Assembly: GCA_030762935.1 (NCBI GenBank)
Contig: CM060887.1
Location: forward strand, 10,036,501-10,100,500
DNA length: 64,000 nt
From: Hymenopus coronatus
Lineage: Eukaryota; Arthropoda; Insecta; Mantodea; Hymenopodidae
Direction of reading: 5' to 3'
Shown here one piece after another: positions 43,243 through 54,050 of the stretch. Position numbers and translations under genes: made by a program. Position 1 is the stretch's first letter, and every line of letters starts with the position of its first letter. Below the pieces are notes generated by a model, which was not told the DNA's origin, made no database searches, and saw nothing but the letters and a program-made list of their open reading frames with translations.

Positions 43243-44110
43243 TTTTTCTTTCTCTACACGCACTATGTACATAGTGTATAGAGAAGTTATTGCAATGCAC
43301 CCGAAACTTAGATACCGAGATTTCACCGGAAATACATGTTCTGAGAACCCCGAATCCAAAACAAATCATTTTTAGAAAAAAGTCCGTGTGTGTGTGTGTG
43401 TCTGTGGGCAGTATAGCTCAAAAACGAGAATTCCGTTAAAAACCAAATTTTGTATTTAGGTTTGGTATCTTCCAAGGATTCGACACGAAGATTTTCACGA
43501 AAATCACCCCACCCCCAACTACCCTGCACATGGAAAAATTTTCGAAAATTTTGATTTTCTAAAAAATGGCTCTAATAATTTTGATTCAAATATCATATAT
43601 TAAATATATATACTTGACAAATAATACGCATATCTTGAATTTTCTGGGAATAGCCTCTGAAGACTATTTTATTCTGGATGAATTTTAGGGAGTTTTGTGT
43701 AACTGTTAAACCGTAACAGATAGGCAAAAACTTACCACACAAAAAATGTAGAGCACATTAAAATACACAACTTATGTTATATACATTTTTTTTCGTGGAG
43801 TTGATCGTATTTTTTTTTTAGATTTTTCTTGTTTTTTGTTTCAGCCTTAAAAATTATACTTTTCTCTTGCAGGAATTTGTCAACTCCTGTCCATACGAAC
43901 AAAGGAACTTCAGTCACATAGCAACCATCTTTTGCTATCACTTTAACCTATGTTACTCCCTTATTTCGCTTCTACTTTCAGGGAGCCACGTAATAAGACT
44001 ATTTCTGCTAATTTTTTCTCACTTAGCTTGAAATAAATAGAAGCATAAACTTTTTATGAAATTTGTTGCAGAGATACAGAGAAAGTCATGTGAATGGATT
44101 ACATTAGATT
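43243..44110 (-). mobile_element. H element copy 47, full length
   Basis: The palindrome is at about 43250-43285, a short GT tract at 43386-43402, the body is complete, and it ends CAGAGAAAGTCATGTGAATGG. Copy 48 follows without spacer. Confidence 0.95.
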
Positions 44111-44950
44111 TTTTTACTTTCTCTACACGGACTATGTACATAGTGTATAGAGAAGGTATTGTAATGCACCCAAAATTAGATACCGAGATTTCACTAGAAA
44201 TGCATGCTTTGAGAACCCCTGGATCCAAAACTATCATTTTTATAAAAAATGTCCGTGTGTGTCTATGGGCAGCATAGCTCAAAAACGAGAATTCCTAAAA
44301 AACCAAATTTGGTATTTAGGTTTGGGATCTTCCAAGGATGCGACTCCAAGATTTCACCCCAATTACCCTTTACATGGAACTTTCTTGGAAAATTTTGATA
44401 TTCTCAAAAATGGTTCTAACGATTCTGATTAAAATATCGTGTTATTAAAGATATTAACCTGACAAATAAATTCTATATCTTGAATTTTCTGGTAATAGCC
44501 TCTGAAGACGAATTTATTCTGCATGAATTTTACGGAATTTTGTATAAGTGCTAAACCGTAAGAGAGAGACAAAAACTTACCGCACAAAAAATGTAGAGCA
44601 CATTAAAACACACAATTTACGTAGCATACATTTTTTCGTGGAGTTGATTGTTTTTTACATATTCCTTGTTTTTGGTTTAAGCTATAATAAAACTTATACT
44701 TTTTTCATACAGGACTTTGTGAACTCGTGTGCATACAAACAAATGAACTTCAGTCACATAGCAACCAGCTTTTGACTATCACTTTAAACTATCGTGCTCC
44801 CTTATATCGCTTCTACTTACAAGAAAGCAAGTAAGACTATTTCTGCTAATTTTTTCTCGATTAGCATGAAGTAAATAGAAGCATAAGGTTTTATACAATA
44901 ATTTGTTGCAGAGATATAGAGAAAGTCATGTGAATGGAACACATCAGATT
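44111..44950 (-). mobile_element. H element copy 48, full length, tandem with copy 47
   Basis: The palindrome is at about 44118-44154. A small deletion lies near 44350, and the copy ends TAGAGAAAGTCATGTGAATG and GAACACATCAGATT. Confidence 0.95.
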
Positions 44951-45084
44951 CTTACAATATAAAACAGTCTTGATTACTTGTTTATGGTTGAAGGTTGGTA
45001 TAACATGAAATTAATCCTAGAGTACAACCCTATTTGTATAGTTACGCTGAAAGCAAGTGGAACTGATAGGTATCGACAGGCAAC

Positions 45085-45443
45085 AAAGGGTTAAAGAACA
45101 GCTAAAAAATGATCCACGGTTTATGGAGAAAATTATTACTCTGATGAAACATGGAAAGGAGCAAAAATCTTCATAGTGGAAGAATCCTTCGTCTCCACGT
45201 CCTAAAAAGGTCAGACAAGTTCGATCCAAAGTGAAGTCGATGATGATTAACATTAAAGGCATTGTACATCAGGCACTTTTGCTACAGGGACAAACAGTGA
45301 ATCTAGTGTTCTACAAACAAGTGCTACAAAGTTTAAGGGAGAATTTGCGACGCAAACGGCTGGAGAAATGGAGTGCTGACTGGTTCCTGCATCATGACAA
45401 TACGCCAGTCCTTTCTGTTCGCCAATTTTTGGATACAAAAAAA
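45085..45443 (+). pseudogene. Mariner 2 transposase, first part
   Basis: Translation in shifting frames gives EQLKNDPRFMEKIIT, then DETW (GAT at 45143), WKNPSSPRPKKVRQVRSK, GIVHQALLLQGQTVN, FYKQVLQSLRENLRRKR and WFLHHDN with the second catalytic Asp at 45396-45398, then VRQFLDTKK. This is the mariner type with the NPSSPRPKK and GQTVN motifs. A TAG at about 45176 and a frame change after DETW show it is inactive. The element's 5' part is missing, and about three residues after HHDN look deleted. The gene is cut at the A run 45437-45443 by an H element and resumes at 46326. Confidence 0.8.
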
Positions 45444-46325
45444 CCTGTGTTCCATTCACATGGCTTTCTCTACATCTCTGTAACAAATTATTGCAAAAAA
45501 CCTTATGCTTCTATTTACTTCATGCTAACCGAGAAAAAAAAAATGTCAGAAATAGTCTTATTACTTGCTTCCTTTTAAGTAGAGCACCATAGGTTGAAGT
45601 GATAAGTCAAAAGCTGGTTGCTAGCGACGGAAGTTCCTTTGTTTGCATGGACAGGAGCTGACAAATTCCTGTATGAGAAAATATAAGTTTTTGAAAGGTG
45701 AGATAAAAAACAAGGAATAACTAAAAACGATCAACTCCACGAAAAAAAAATTGTATAACATAAATTGTGTGTTTTAACGTGCTCTGCATTTTCTGTGTGG
45801 TAAGCTTTTGTCTATCTCTTACCGTTTAGCAGTTAAGCCAAATTCGACAAAATTCATCCAGAATAAAGAGGTCTTCAGAGGCTATTCCCAGAAAATTCAA
45901 GATGTACATTTTATTTGGTATGTAAATGTCAGTAATATACGGGATTTTAATCAAAATCGTTAGAGCCATTTTTAGATCAAAATTTTCGAAAAAAGTTCCA
46001 TGTAAAGGGTAGCTGGGAGGGGGGATTTTATTGAAAATCTTCGTGTCGCATCCTTGGAAGATATCAAACTTAAATACATAGTTTGGTTATTAATGGTCTT
46101 TTCGTTTTTGAGCTATGCTGCCCACAACACACATACATACATACATACATACATACATACATACATACATACATACACACACGCACATGTGTCTAAAATG
46201 CTTTTATTGGATTCAGGGGGTCTCAAAACATACATTTTCGGTGAAATCTCGGTATGGAATTTTTGGGTACAATGCAATACCTTCTCTATACACTATGGAC
46301 ATAGTACGTATAGAGAAAGTAATAG
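45444..46325 (+). mobile_element. H element copy 49, full length, inside mariner 2
   Basis: It starts CCTGTGTTCCATTCACATGG after seven A residues and ends with CACTATGGACATAGTACG and TAGAGAAAGTAATAG. Outside it, the transposase frame resumes (ATG AAT ACT GTT CCC CAT). No duplication longer than the flanking A residues is evident. Because the host sequence is known, this copy gives the best definition of the family's ends. Confidence 0.95.
46130..46178. repeat. (ACAT)n microsatellite inside H copy 49
   Basis: About ten ACAT/CATA units replace the simple CA tract of other copies. Confidence 0.9.
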
Positions 46326-46640
46326 AATGAATACTGTTCCCCATCTCGTCTATTCTCCAGATTTGAAACCAGTGGACTTTTTCTTTTCCCGCGACTTAAA
46401 ATGCGACTCCGAGGACACCGTTTTGAGGACATTGATGTCATCCATCGCGAATCGCAGAAGGCTCTGAACATATTGAAAGAAGAGGACTTCTAGACGTGCT
46501 TCCAGGAGTGGCAGAGGCGCTGGGACAAGTGTATCAACTCCCAAGGAGACTACTTCGAGGGTGACAGTGTAAATTATACAAAACAAACTATTGTGTAGTA
46601 TTTATGACGTCATTCCGGAAACTTTTTGATCATACCTCGT
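46326..46640 (+). pseudogene. Mariner 2 transposase, last part, and right end
   Basis: It resumes as NTVPHLVYSPDLKPVDFF, with the third catalytic Asp codon GAC at 46375-46377. After a frame change near 46395 it continues HRFEDIDVIH, KALNILKEEDF, CFQEWQRRWDKCINSQGDYF and EGD. A TAG interrupts it at about 46491. The element ends at CGGAAACTTTTTGATCATAC and CTCGTA, the usual right terminus of this mariner type. A matching left terminus was not found. Confidence 0.8.
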
Positions 46641-46762
46641 ATTTCTCTGCATCAGGCTAAATACCTTGTTCTTTTAGAAGCGTATATTTTATGTAAATAC
46701 AAGCATGTCTATAACATATAACTTCGCGAACCATTTATCTTGTTTTGTTCATTTAAAACTAG

Positions 46763-47579
46763 AAAAATCTGATGTGTTCCAATCACATGACTTTCTCTGC
46801 AACTCCGCAATAAATTATTGTTAAAAAGCTTATGCTTCTATTTACTTCCTGCTAATCAAGAAAAAATTAGCAGAAATAGTCATATTACTTGCTTTCTTGT
46901 AAGTAGAAGCAAAATAAGGAAGTAGCATACGTTAAAGTGATAGTCAAAAGCTGGTTGCTAAGTGACTGATGTTCCTTTGTTTGTATGGACACGAGTTCAC
47001 AAAGTCCTGTATGAGAAAAGAATATTTTTTATAGCTGAAATCAAAAACAAGGAATATCTCAAAAACAATTAACTCCACGAAAAAATTGTACACAACATAA
47101 ATTGTATGTTTTAATGTGCTCTACATTTTTGTGTGGTAAGCTTTTGTCTCTCTCTTACGGTTTAGCACTTATGCAAAATTCCGTAAAATTCACTCAGAAT
47201 AAAGTAGTCTTCAGAGGTTATTACCAGAAAATTCAAGATATACATTATATTTGTCAGGCAAATAACTTTAATACACGATATTTTAATCAAAATCGTTAGA
47301 GCCATTTTTGAAAAAATCAAAATTTTCGAAAAAAGTTCCATATAAAGGGTAGTTTGGGGTGGAGGGATTTTTCTCAAAATCTTCATGTCGCATCCTTGGA
47401 AGATACTAAACTTAAATACCAAGTTTGGTATTTTACAGACTTATCGTTTTTGAGCTATCGTGTTCACAGACACACGGACACACGGACCTTTTTCTGAAAA
47501 TACTTTTTTTGGATACAGGGGACCCTAAAAAATAACTTGTCTATATACTATGTACATAGTGCGTATAGAGAAAGTAAAA
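46763..47579 (+). mobile_element. H element copy 50, short 3' deletion
   Basis: It begins AAAATCTGATGTGTTCCAATC. About 60 bases between GGGGACCCTAAAA and the palindrome are lost. It ends with TACTATGTACATAGTGCG and GAGAAAGTAAAAAG. Confidence 0.95.
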
Positions 47580-48024
47580 AGTTGTTAATGCATTTGCCAA
47601 TGAAAGAAAATGTTGACGTCTTAAATTCGATCGATAACGCATTAGCATTCCTCAGGGCCAATAAAATTCTTGAAGTAAATCTAGATTACTGTTTCAAAGG
47701 GTACAAAAGGTCTGTGCAAGGGCTTAATGAACGCTTTAAGAAATGTTGGTCACTGAGGAAGCAGTGCATTTTAAGGACTTTACAATATTTAAAAGCAATG
47801 CTTTGTTCTCCAGGAAAGAACATTATGCACTCGTGTTAAGCCTGCAGAAATCCATGGCAACGCTAAGTACAACTGCAGTACCTCTCTTCACATTTCCAGA
47901 CTTCAGTTAATGGCACTGATGGATATTTCCTTCCTTAATTTTAAGTGAACAACTTACTAAATGAATAGTTCAACCTCTTCTACACAAATCTTACTTATAT
48001 CTTATAGCAAGCTGCTTGTATTTA
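47580..48024. other. Unassigned stretch with an open frame
   Basis: The plus frame 47537-47839 is open through about 85 codons outside the H end (MKENVDVLNSIDNALAFL, ILEVNLDYCFKGYKRSV). The composition looks protein-like but I recognise no family, and no splice or promoter context is clear. It could be a decayed transposon gene. Confidence 0.3.
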
Positions 48025-48826
48025 ACAAAAATCCAGAAAAAATAGTCTTATTACTTGCTTCCTTGTAAGTAGAAGCGGAATAAGGGAGTACCATAGGTTA
48101 AAGTGATAGTCAAAAGCTGGTTGCTTTGTGACTGATGTTCCTTTGTTTGTATGTATGGACAAGAGTTGACAAATTCCTGTATGAGAAAAGCATACGTTTT
48201 TCAAAGCTGAAACCAAAAACAAGGAATATCTCAAAAACATTCAACTCCACGAAAAAAATAAATACGACATAAATTGTGTGTTTTAATGTACTCTATATTT
48301 TTTTGTGTGGTAAGTGTTTGTCTATCTTTTACGGTTTACTAGTTATGCAAAATACAGCAAAATTCATCCAGAATAAAGAGGTCTTTAGAGATTATTCCCA
48401 GAAAACTCAAAATATACATTTTATTTCTCCTGTAAATATCTTTAATATGGTCGTCTCCTTAGCGCGGTGGTAGCGCAGCTGCTTACCAAGCGGGAGACCT
48501 GGGTTCGATCCCTAGTACCGGCGTGGGGATTTTCCCCCGCTGGGAGACCTGGCCCGGAGTGCACTCAGCCTCGTAAGGTCCCTGGGGAGCCAATTGAGAA
48601 GCTACTTGATGGAGAAGTAGCGGCTCCAGGTCATGAGGACCGCATTAACCGGCCGGGAGGGACTCGAGGCGCTGACCACGTCTCGCCCTCCAATACTGCA
48701 CCCCATCCATGACGTCTGTAGTGGACCGAGATGGGGGACGCAGCGGCCGGGCGGTAGGCCAAGGTTCCCCGTGAGCTGTCGTGCCATGGAGTTATATCTT
48801 TAATATGCGGCATTTCAATACAAAGT
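48025..48826 (+). mobile_element. H element copy 51, truncated, with nested S5
   Basis: It starts at CCAGAAAAAATAGTCTTATTAC, lacking the 5' tip. S5 interrupts it at 48450-48793, it resumes at ATATCTTTAATATGCGGC, and it switches after about 35 bases into a minus copy. Confidence 0.9.
48450..48793 (+). mobile_element. S5 tRNA-derived SINE-like element with 14-bp duplication
   Basis: The head has D-arm/A box TAGCGCGGTGGTAGCGC and B box GGTTCGATCCC. The GC-rich body includes GGAGCCAATTGAGAAGC, GCATTAACCGGCCGGG, GTGGACCGAGATGGGGG and CGTGAGCTGTCGTGCC. ATATCTTTAATATG flanks it at 48436-48449 and 48794-48807. It is the longest and clearest duplication in the window. Confidence 0.95.
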
Positions 48827-49148
48827 TCTTATATTTAAGAGACTTACATGCCAAATAAAATGTGTATCTTGAATTTTTTGGGAATAGCCTCTAAATATCT
48901 GTTTACTCTGGATGATTTTTATTGAATTTTGCATAACCGGTAAACTGTAAGAGATAGACAAACATTTCCTACACAATTTATTTCATACACATTTTTTTTC
49001 GTGGAGTTGGCCGTTTTCGAGATATTCGTTGTTATTGATTTGTTTTAAAATAGTTAAAACTTTTCTGATACGGGAACTTGTCAACGCTTTGGCCAATAAT
49101 TTGTTACATAGACGTAGAGAAAGTCATGTGAATGGAGTACATCAGATT
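48827..49148 (-). mobile_element. H element copy 52, 5' third
   Basis: It starts at ATATTTAAGAGACTTACATG within the body, has an internal deletion after CAACGCTTTGGCC, and ends GTAGAGAAAGTCATGTGAATGG. Confidence 0.85.
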
Positions 49149-49591
49149 TTTTATTGTTGAAACAGTCTAGACCCGCCTCTACAAACAGCGAATACCAAAT
49201 GACACCCAAAGGTCAGTAACTAGAGTGTTAATGTTGTCTATTATTTTAGATGGTAACCGTGAGACAATATTCCTGTCGGAATTTAAGATTCTCACATTAG
49301 TAGTCCCCCCTCTCTCTTCTCTGTCATAAATTCTGATTTTCTGAAAGTCTCTAGTGAATTGAAGTCAGACATATTTTGATTCGTGGAGTACATCAATATG
49401 TATGACGTAAAACTGAACGCTGTGCATGACAAAGGTTCAGAAAACATTAAGTTTATTTACATAGTTCGCATATTTTACTGGCACTGTTCGATATATGTAT
49501 ATTTTATTTTTCATATGTAAATTAATTTTTTAACTGTTTTAAATCAACGGATGCAAAACTGAAAATTTCTCACTCGTCTCTTTCCCACGTC
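49149..49591. other. Unassigned sequence
   Basis: About 440 bases, AT-rich, without recognised repeat or coding motif. Confidence 0.35.
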
Positions 49592-50458
49592 AATTTTTAC
49601 TTTCTCCATACGCACTATGTACATAGTGTATAGAGAAAGTATTGCACTCCACCAAAAATTCGATACCGAGATTTCACCGGAAATATATGTTTTAGGGTCC
49701 CCAATATCCAAAAAAAGCATTTTCACAAAAAGGTCCGCGTGTGTGTGTGTGTGTGTGTGTGTGTCTGTGAACACGATAACTCAAAAACGAAAAGTCGGTA
49801 AAATACCAAACTTGGTATTTAAGCTTAGTATCTTCCAGGGATGCGACACGAAGATTTTGAGAAAAATCCCCCCACCCCCAACTATCCTTTACATGGAAAA
49901 TTTTGATTTTCTCAAAAATGGCTCTAACGATTTTGATTAAAATTTCAGATATTAAACATATTTACCTGACAAATGAAATGTATATCTTGAATTTTCTGGG
50001 AATAGCCTCTGAAGAGTAGTTTATTCTGGATGAATTTTACTAAATTTTGAATGACTGCTAAACCGTAAGAGATGGACAAAAACTTACAACACAAAAAATG
50101 TAGAGCACTTTAAAACACACAATTTATGTTATATACATTTTTTTCGTGGAATTCGTCGTTTTTGTGACATTCCATATTTTTGGTTTCTGCTATGAAAAAC
50201 GTATACTTTTATCCTACAGGAACTTGTCAACTCCTATCCATATAAACAAAGGAACTTCATTGACATAGCAATCAGCTTTTGACTATCACTTTAACCTACG
50301 GTTGTCCCTTATTTCGCTTCTACTTACAAGGAAGCGAGTAATAAGAATATTTCTGCTAATTTTTTCTGATTAGCATAAAGTAAATAGAAGTATAAGCTTT
50401 TTAAGAATTATTTGTTGCAGGGATATGGAGAAAGTCATGTGAATGGTACACATCAGAT
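49592..50458 (-). mobile_element. H element copy 53, full length, B-type
   Basis: The palindrome is at about 49601-49637, a GT tract at 49738-49764, and the body is complete, ending with AGAAAGTCATGTGAATGGTA and CACATCAGATTTTTTT. Close to the copies at 20361 and 11190 (reverse). Confidence 0.95.
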
Positions 50459-50526
50459 TTTTTTCCCCACTAGCTTATATATCAACTAATAGATAAACCG
50501 CTACTCTCCTTTCATTATTTACGTAA

Positions 50527-50892
50527 TATATACGTTTTATTTGTCATATTAATATCTTTAATATACGTATTTTACTCAAAATCATTAGAGCCATTTTTGA
50601 GAAAATCAAAAATTTTCGTAATTGGGGGTGGAATTTTCCCCAAAATCTTCGTGTCGCATACTTGGAAGATACTAAACTTAAATACCAAGTTTGGTATTTT
50701 AGCGACTTTTCGTTTTTGAGCTATGCTGTTCACAGACACACATACACGGAATTTTTTCTAAAAATGCTTTTTTGGATTCAGGGCGACCCAAAACATGTAT
50801 TTCCGGTGAAATCTCGGTATCGAATTTTTGGGTGCATTACAATACCTTCTCTAAATACTATATACATAGTAGGTACGTATAGAGAAAGTAAT
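50527..50892 (+). mobile_element. H element copy 54, 3' half
   Basis: It starts at ATATATACGTTTTATTTGTC, loses the first part of the G-rich tract, and ends with ATACTATATACATAGTAGG and GAGAAAGTAATAC. Confidence 0.85.
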
Positions 50893-51237
50893 ACACATAA
50901 ACACCCGAGCCCTGGATATCTTGCATAATATGAATTTTCTAAATTTCACAATTGTATCACTTTGTTATTTGAATTTCCGTGTCACATTTAGCGTGTGAAA
51001 GTCTAGTATTTATTAAAAGATAAAATAAAAATAAACCTACCAAAGATGCATTTAAACTGCAAATTGTGCAGTCTTTTAAAAGGATAACACAAAACGTTAA
51101 GGAACAATGTTGGTTACTTTCTCTATACGTACCATGTACATAGTGTACAGAGAAGGTATTGTATTGCACCAAGATTTTACCGGAAATACATGTTTTGAGA
51201 CCCCCTGAATCCAAAAGAAGCCCTTTTAGAAAAATGT

Positions 51238-51239
<2 letters not shown>

Positions 51240-51279
<40 letters not shown>
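51240..51279. repeat. (GT)n microsatellite inside H copy 55
   Basis: About 20 uninterrupted GT units (CA on the H strand). Confidence 0.95.
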
Positions 51280-51280
<1 letters not shown>

Positions 51281-51445
51281 CAGTATAGCTGAAAAATGAA
51301 AAGACCGTTAAAAATCAAATTTGGTATCTTCCAAGGATGCAACACGTAGATTTTAAACAAAATCCTCCACCCCAAACTACCCTTTACATGGATTTTCTTA
51401 AAAATGGCTCTAACGATTTTGATTAAAATCTCGTATATTTAAGAT

Positions 51446-51990
51446 TTCATTTCATTTCATTTGTCTAAAAGCACTATACAGGCATTGACATAGTCTGTTG
51501 AAAGCAGTACAATAACCTTGTCATAATAAATTACAAAACAAGATCACAAAATTTATCATTAAAATATTCATGTATAGAATAAAAAGGATGTTTGACTAAC
51601 CATGTATATATCCTGGACTTAAAATTCTGCATGTTTAAACATTTAACACTATCAGGCAAGTTATTATACAGCTTAATACCTAAGTACTGATAACTATTCT
51701 GAGATTTTGTTAGTCGATAATATGGAATGTTTACATTGGACCTATATCTAGTACTATAACTATGAATATCCATCCTCAAAATATGTCTATGACAAGAAGC
51801 ATGTATATATACTAAATTATCTAAAATATAAAGATTATAAATAGTTAAAATGCCTAACTCAATAAATAGGGGTCTACATGGGGTTATATAGGAACTTTTT
51901 TTAACTATCCTAATAATTTTCTTTTGAAGACAAAAAATGTCATTTACTTTGTTAGCACCACCCCAAAGAATTAGGCCATATCTGATTACA
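51446..51990 (-). mobile_element. 5'-truncated LINE end with (GAAAT)n tail
   Basis: On minus it begins with coding sequence at 51990 and ends CTTTTAGACAAATGAAATG followed by AAATG repeats. It splits H copy 55 cleanly, but I could not define a target duplication. A pentamer tail and this type of C-terminus are seen in CR1/L2/RTE-like elements. Confidence 0.8.
51531..51989 (-). CDS. LINE ORF2 C-terminal region, open 152 codons
   Basis: The frame is open without a stop from the truncation point at 51989 to TAA at 51531. It reads SVIRYGLILWGGANKVN, IFCLQKKIIRIVKKSSY, LFIELGILTIYNLYIL, YSTRYRSNVNIPYYRL, SQNSYQYLGIKLYNNLP and HPFYSIHEYF. This is the reverse-transcriptase thumb and C-terminal domain, the Y.TR..., GIKLYN.LP and PFYS..E signatures being typical of many non-LTR retrotransposons. 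No ATG is expected because of the 5' truncation. Absence of frame damage suggests a comparatively recent insertion. The catalytic part is not present. Confidence 0.75.
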   Translation of the reverse strand, partial: VIRYGLILWGGANKVNDIFCLQKKIIRIVKKSSYITPCRPLFIELGILTIYNLYILDNLVYIHASCHRHILRMDIHSYSTRYRSNVNIPYYRLTKSQNSYQYLGIKLYNNLPDSVKCLNMQNFKSRIYTWLVKHPFYSIHEYFNDKFCDLVL

Positions 51991-52472
51991 GACTCAAATT
52001 ACATGACAAATGAAATGTATATCCTGAATAGCTTCTGAAGACTACTTTACTCTGAATGAATTTTACGTATTTTTGCTAAACCGTAAGAGATCGACAAAAA
52101 CTTACCACACAGAAAATGTAGAGCATATTAAAATACATCATTTATGTTATATACATTGTTTCGTGCTGTTGGTCGTTTTTAAGACATTCCTTGTTTTTAG
52201 TTTCAGTTTTAAAAAACATATTTTTCTCATACAGGAATTTGTCAACTCCTGTCCATACAAACAAAGGAACTTCAGTCACATAGCAGCCAGCTTTTGACTA
52301 TCACTTTAACCTATGGTATTCCCTTCTTTCGCTTCTACTTACAAGGAGGCAAGTAATAAGATTATTTCTGCTAATGTTTTCTCGATTAGAATGAAGTAAA
52401 TAAAAGCATAAGCTTTTTAACAATAATTTGTTGCAGAGATATAGAGAAAGTCATGTGAATGGAACACATCAT

Positions 52473-52880
52473 ATTTTCGTTTTTCTTTGGGCTTCACCAG
52501 GAAAGAAAGCAAGGAGGAATAATCTTACATCATGTGAGCGCAGAGAATAATGCAACAAAGATTTTTAAAAGGGCGCAGAAGATAGAGAGAAGAATGAAAG
52601 AGAGGAATAGAAAATGCATGAATGAAAAGGAAGGCAAAGGTGTAAAGTGCTAACTTATTAATGCCCCTGATGTCTTGCAAAAAGCATGCAAAGATACATT
52701 TTTAAAATGCCAAAGAGAGAAAACTTGTCTTAGAGTCAGCAGTTTCACTTTAGGAGTTAGTGACCCCGCGCCTCGACACAAGGGGCCAAACTTCACGTCT
52801 GATGCCTTATTATCTTGTCAGAGGTATGAAATCTTTCTCACAATGTCACCAACTACCTATCGGGAGGCAAAGAAGCATAT
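52473..52880. other. Unassigned sequence before the zinc-finger LINE relic
   Basis: Purine-rich to about 52640 (several short open frames on plus). From about 52690 the sequence may already belong to the LINE relic that follows. Confidence 0.35.
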
Positions 52881-53350
52881 ATTTTAAGATTGGGTATAAA
52901 ACAAAGGTCGGGAATAGTGTGGCTCAGGTTGAGAGCGTGGAAAGCTTGTAAGGTAGTTGATGAAGCTGGTAAGAGGATTTGTCCATTATGTGGGGATCAG
53001 GAAGACTGGACGCATATTTTGGCAGATCGCATGCAGATGGAGGATGCTAGGAAACATTATTGCCGGAAGTATTTTTAGCCTGAAACAAGCGAAGGACAAC
53101 CAAAAATGACCAAGCCTTGGCACATACTTAATGGAAGTTCGTGCACTAAGAGATAAAATATTTTTGTAAATATTGTATAGACTTATTTGGTGTTTGAGTA
53201 ATCTATATATAAATGTGTGTGTGTAGCGTTGGTGAGGTTTGGAGGGTAGAAAACTCTTAAGATAATTGACGAAGCTGGTAGGCGGATTTGCCCATTATTA
53301 GGAAGACTGGACGCATATTTTGGCAGATTGTGTGCAGATGGAGGATGTTA
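52881..53350 (+). pseudogene. LINE C-terminal zinc-knuckle relic, partly duplicated
   Basis: The plus frame reads AWKACKVVDEAGKRICPLCG, DQEDWTHILAD, MEDARKHYCRKYF. The C-x2-C-x7-H-x4-C pattern is the C-terminal zinc finger common in LINE ORF2 proteins. In this copy the last Cys is Arg (CGC). About 130 bp of the same sequence recurs at 53218-53350 with a small deletion across the first two cysteines' region but with the last Cys codon (TGT) kept. Both are fragments. Confidence 0.6.
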
Positions 53351-53352
53351 GG

Positions 53353-53596
53353 AAAAATCTGATGTGTTCCATTCACATGACTTTCTCTACATCTCTGCAA
53401 AAAAAAAAAATATTATTAAAAAGCTTATGCTTCTATTTACCTCATGAATAGTCTTATTACTTACTTCCTTGCGAGTAGAAGGGAAATAAGAGAGCAGCAT
53501 AGACAGAAGTATTAGTCAAAAGCTGATTGTTATGTGACTGAAGTTCCTTTGTTTCTATGAACAGGAGTTGACAAATTCCTCTATGAGAAAAGTATA
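53353..53596 (+). mobile_element. H element copy 56, 5' part
   Basis: It begins AAAATCTGATGTGTTCC, has an A run at 53398-53411 and loses the mini-hairpin. It runs to CTCTATGAGAAAAGTATAA and is replaced by S1. Confidence 0.9.
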
Positions 53597-53936
53597 ACAC
53601 ACGGCTTGTGTGGAAAGTTTTTTAAACCAAAACCAAATGACCATAATAGTTGGCTATACTATGAATCCTGGGACTTAAAGTACTTGCAAGTTGTAAGTCG
53701 TTATTGGAGTGGTAATCTCAAAATAATTTGTGATCAGCCTGTGGTTTACCGGGAAACATTCGAGTCAGTTGAGAAATTCAACGCTATGCCGGCATATTGG
53801 CATGGTAGCTCAGTGGCAGAGCAACCGGCCGGAGATCCGTCGTTCAAATCCTTGCTACGGCATTGAATTTTTCAGTCTGACCCTACCTATCCAACTGCTG
53901 TACGGCTTGTGTGAAAAAAGAATTAAACCAATAAAT
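53597..53936 (+). mobile_element. S1 SINE-like element
   Basis: It starts with CACACGGCTTGTGTGG, continues with GTTGGCTATACTATGAATCC, CTTGAGTTGT-like and CTGTGGTTTACCGGG. The tRNA-like part (about 53805-53871) has GGTAGCTCAGTGGCAGAGC and a B box GTTCAAATCC with a deletion in the anticodon arm. It ends GGCTTGTGTGAAAAAAG. Confidence 0.8.
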
Positions 53937-54050
53937 ACCTTGATAGCAATGCCAATTGCGTTGAGAAATATAGTAAGGTACTGTAACTGAGGAAATAAAG
54001 TTTTGTGTTGATATCTTTCGTCTGTCACTTTCCGGATGGCCTTTGTATTA
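53934..54050. repeat. Unclassified repeat, partner at 29245
   Basis: ATAAATACCTTGATAGCAATG, TTTTGTGTTGATATCTTTCG and CTGTCACTTTCCGGATGGCC match 29245-29335, with about 25 extra bases in the middle. Confidence 0.6.

Larger units (their letters stand above)
51112..52472 (-). mobile_element. H element copy 55, full span with nested LINE
   Basis: The palindrome is at about 51119-51153, a GT tract at 51240-51279. The body is interrupted after TCGTATATTTAAGAT by a LINE end (51446-51990), resumes at TACATGACAAATGAAATG, and ends TAGAGAAAGTCATGTGAATG. Confidence 0.9.
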
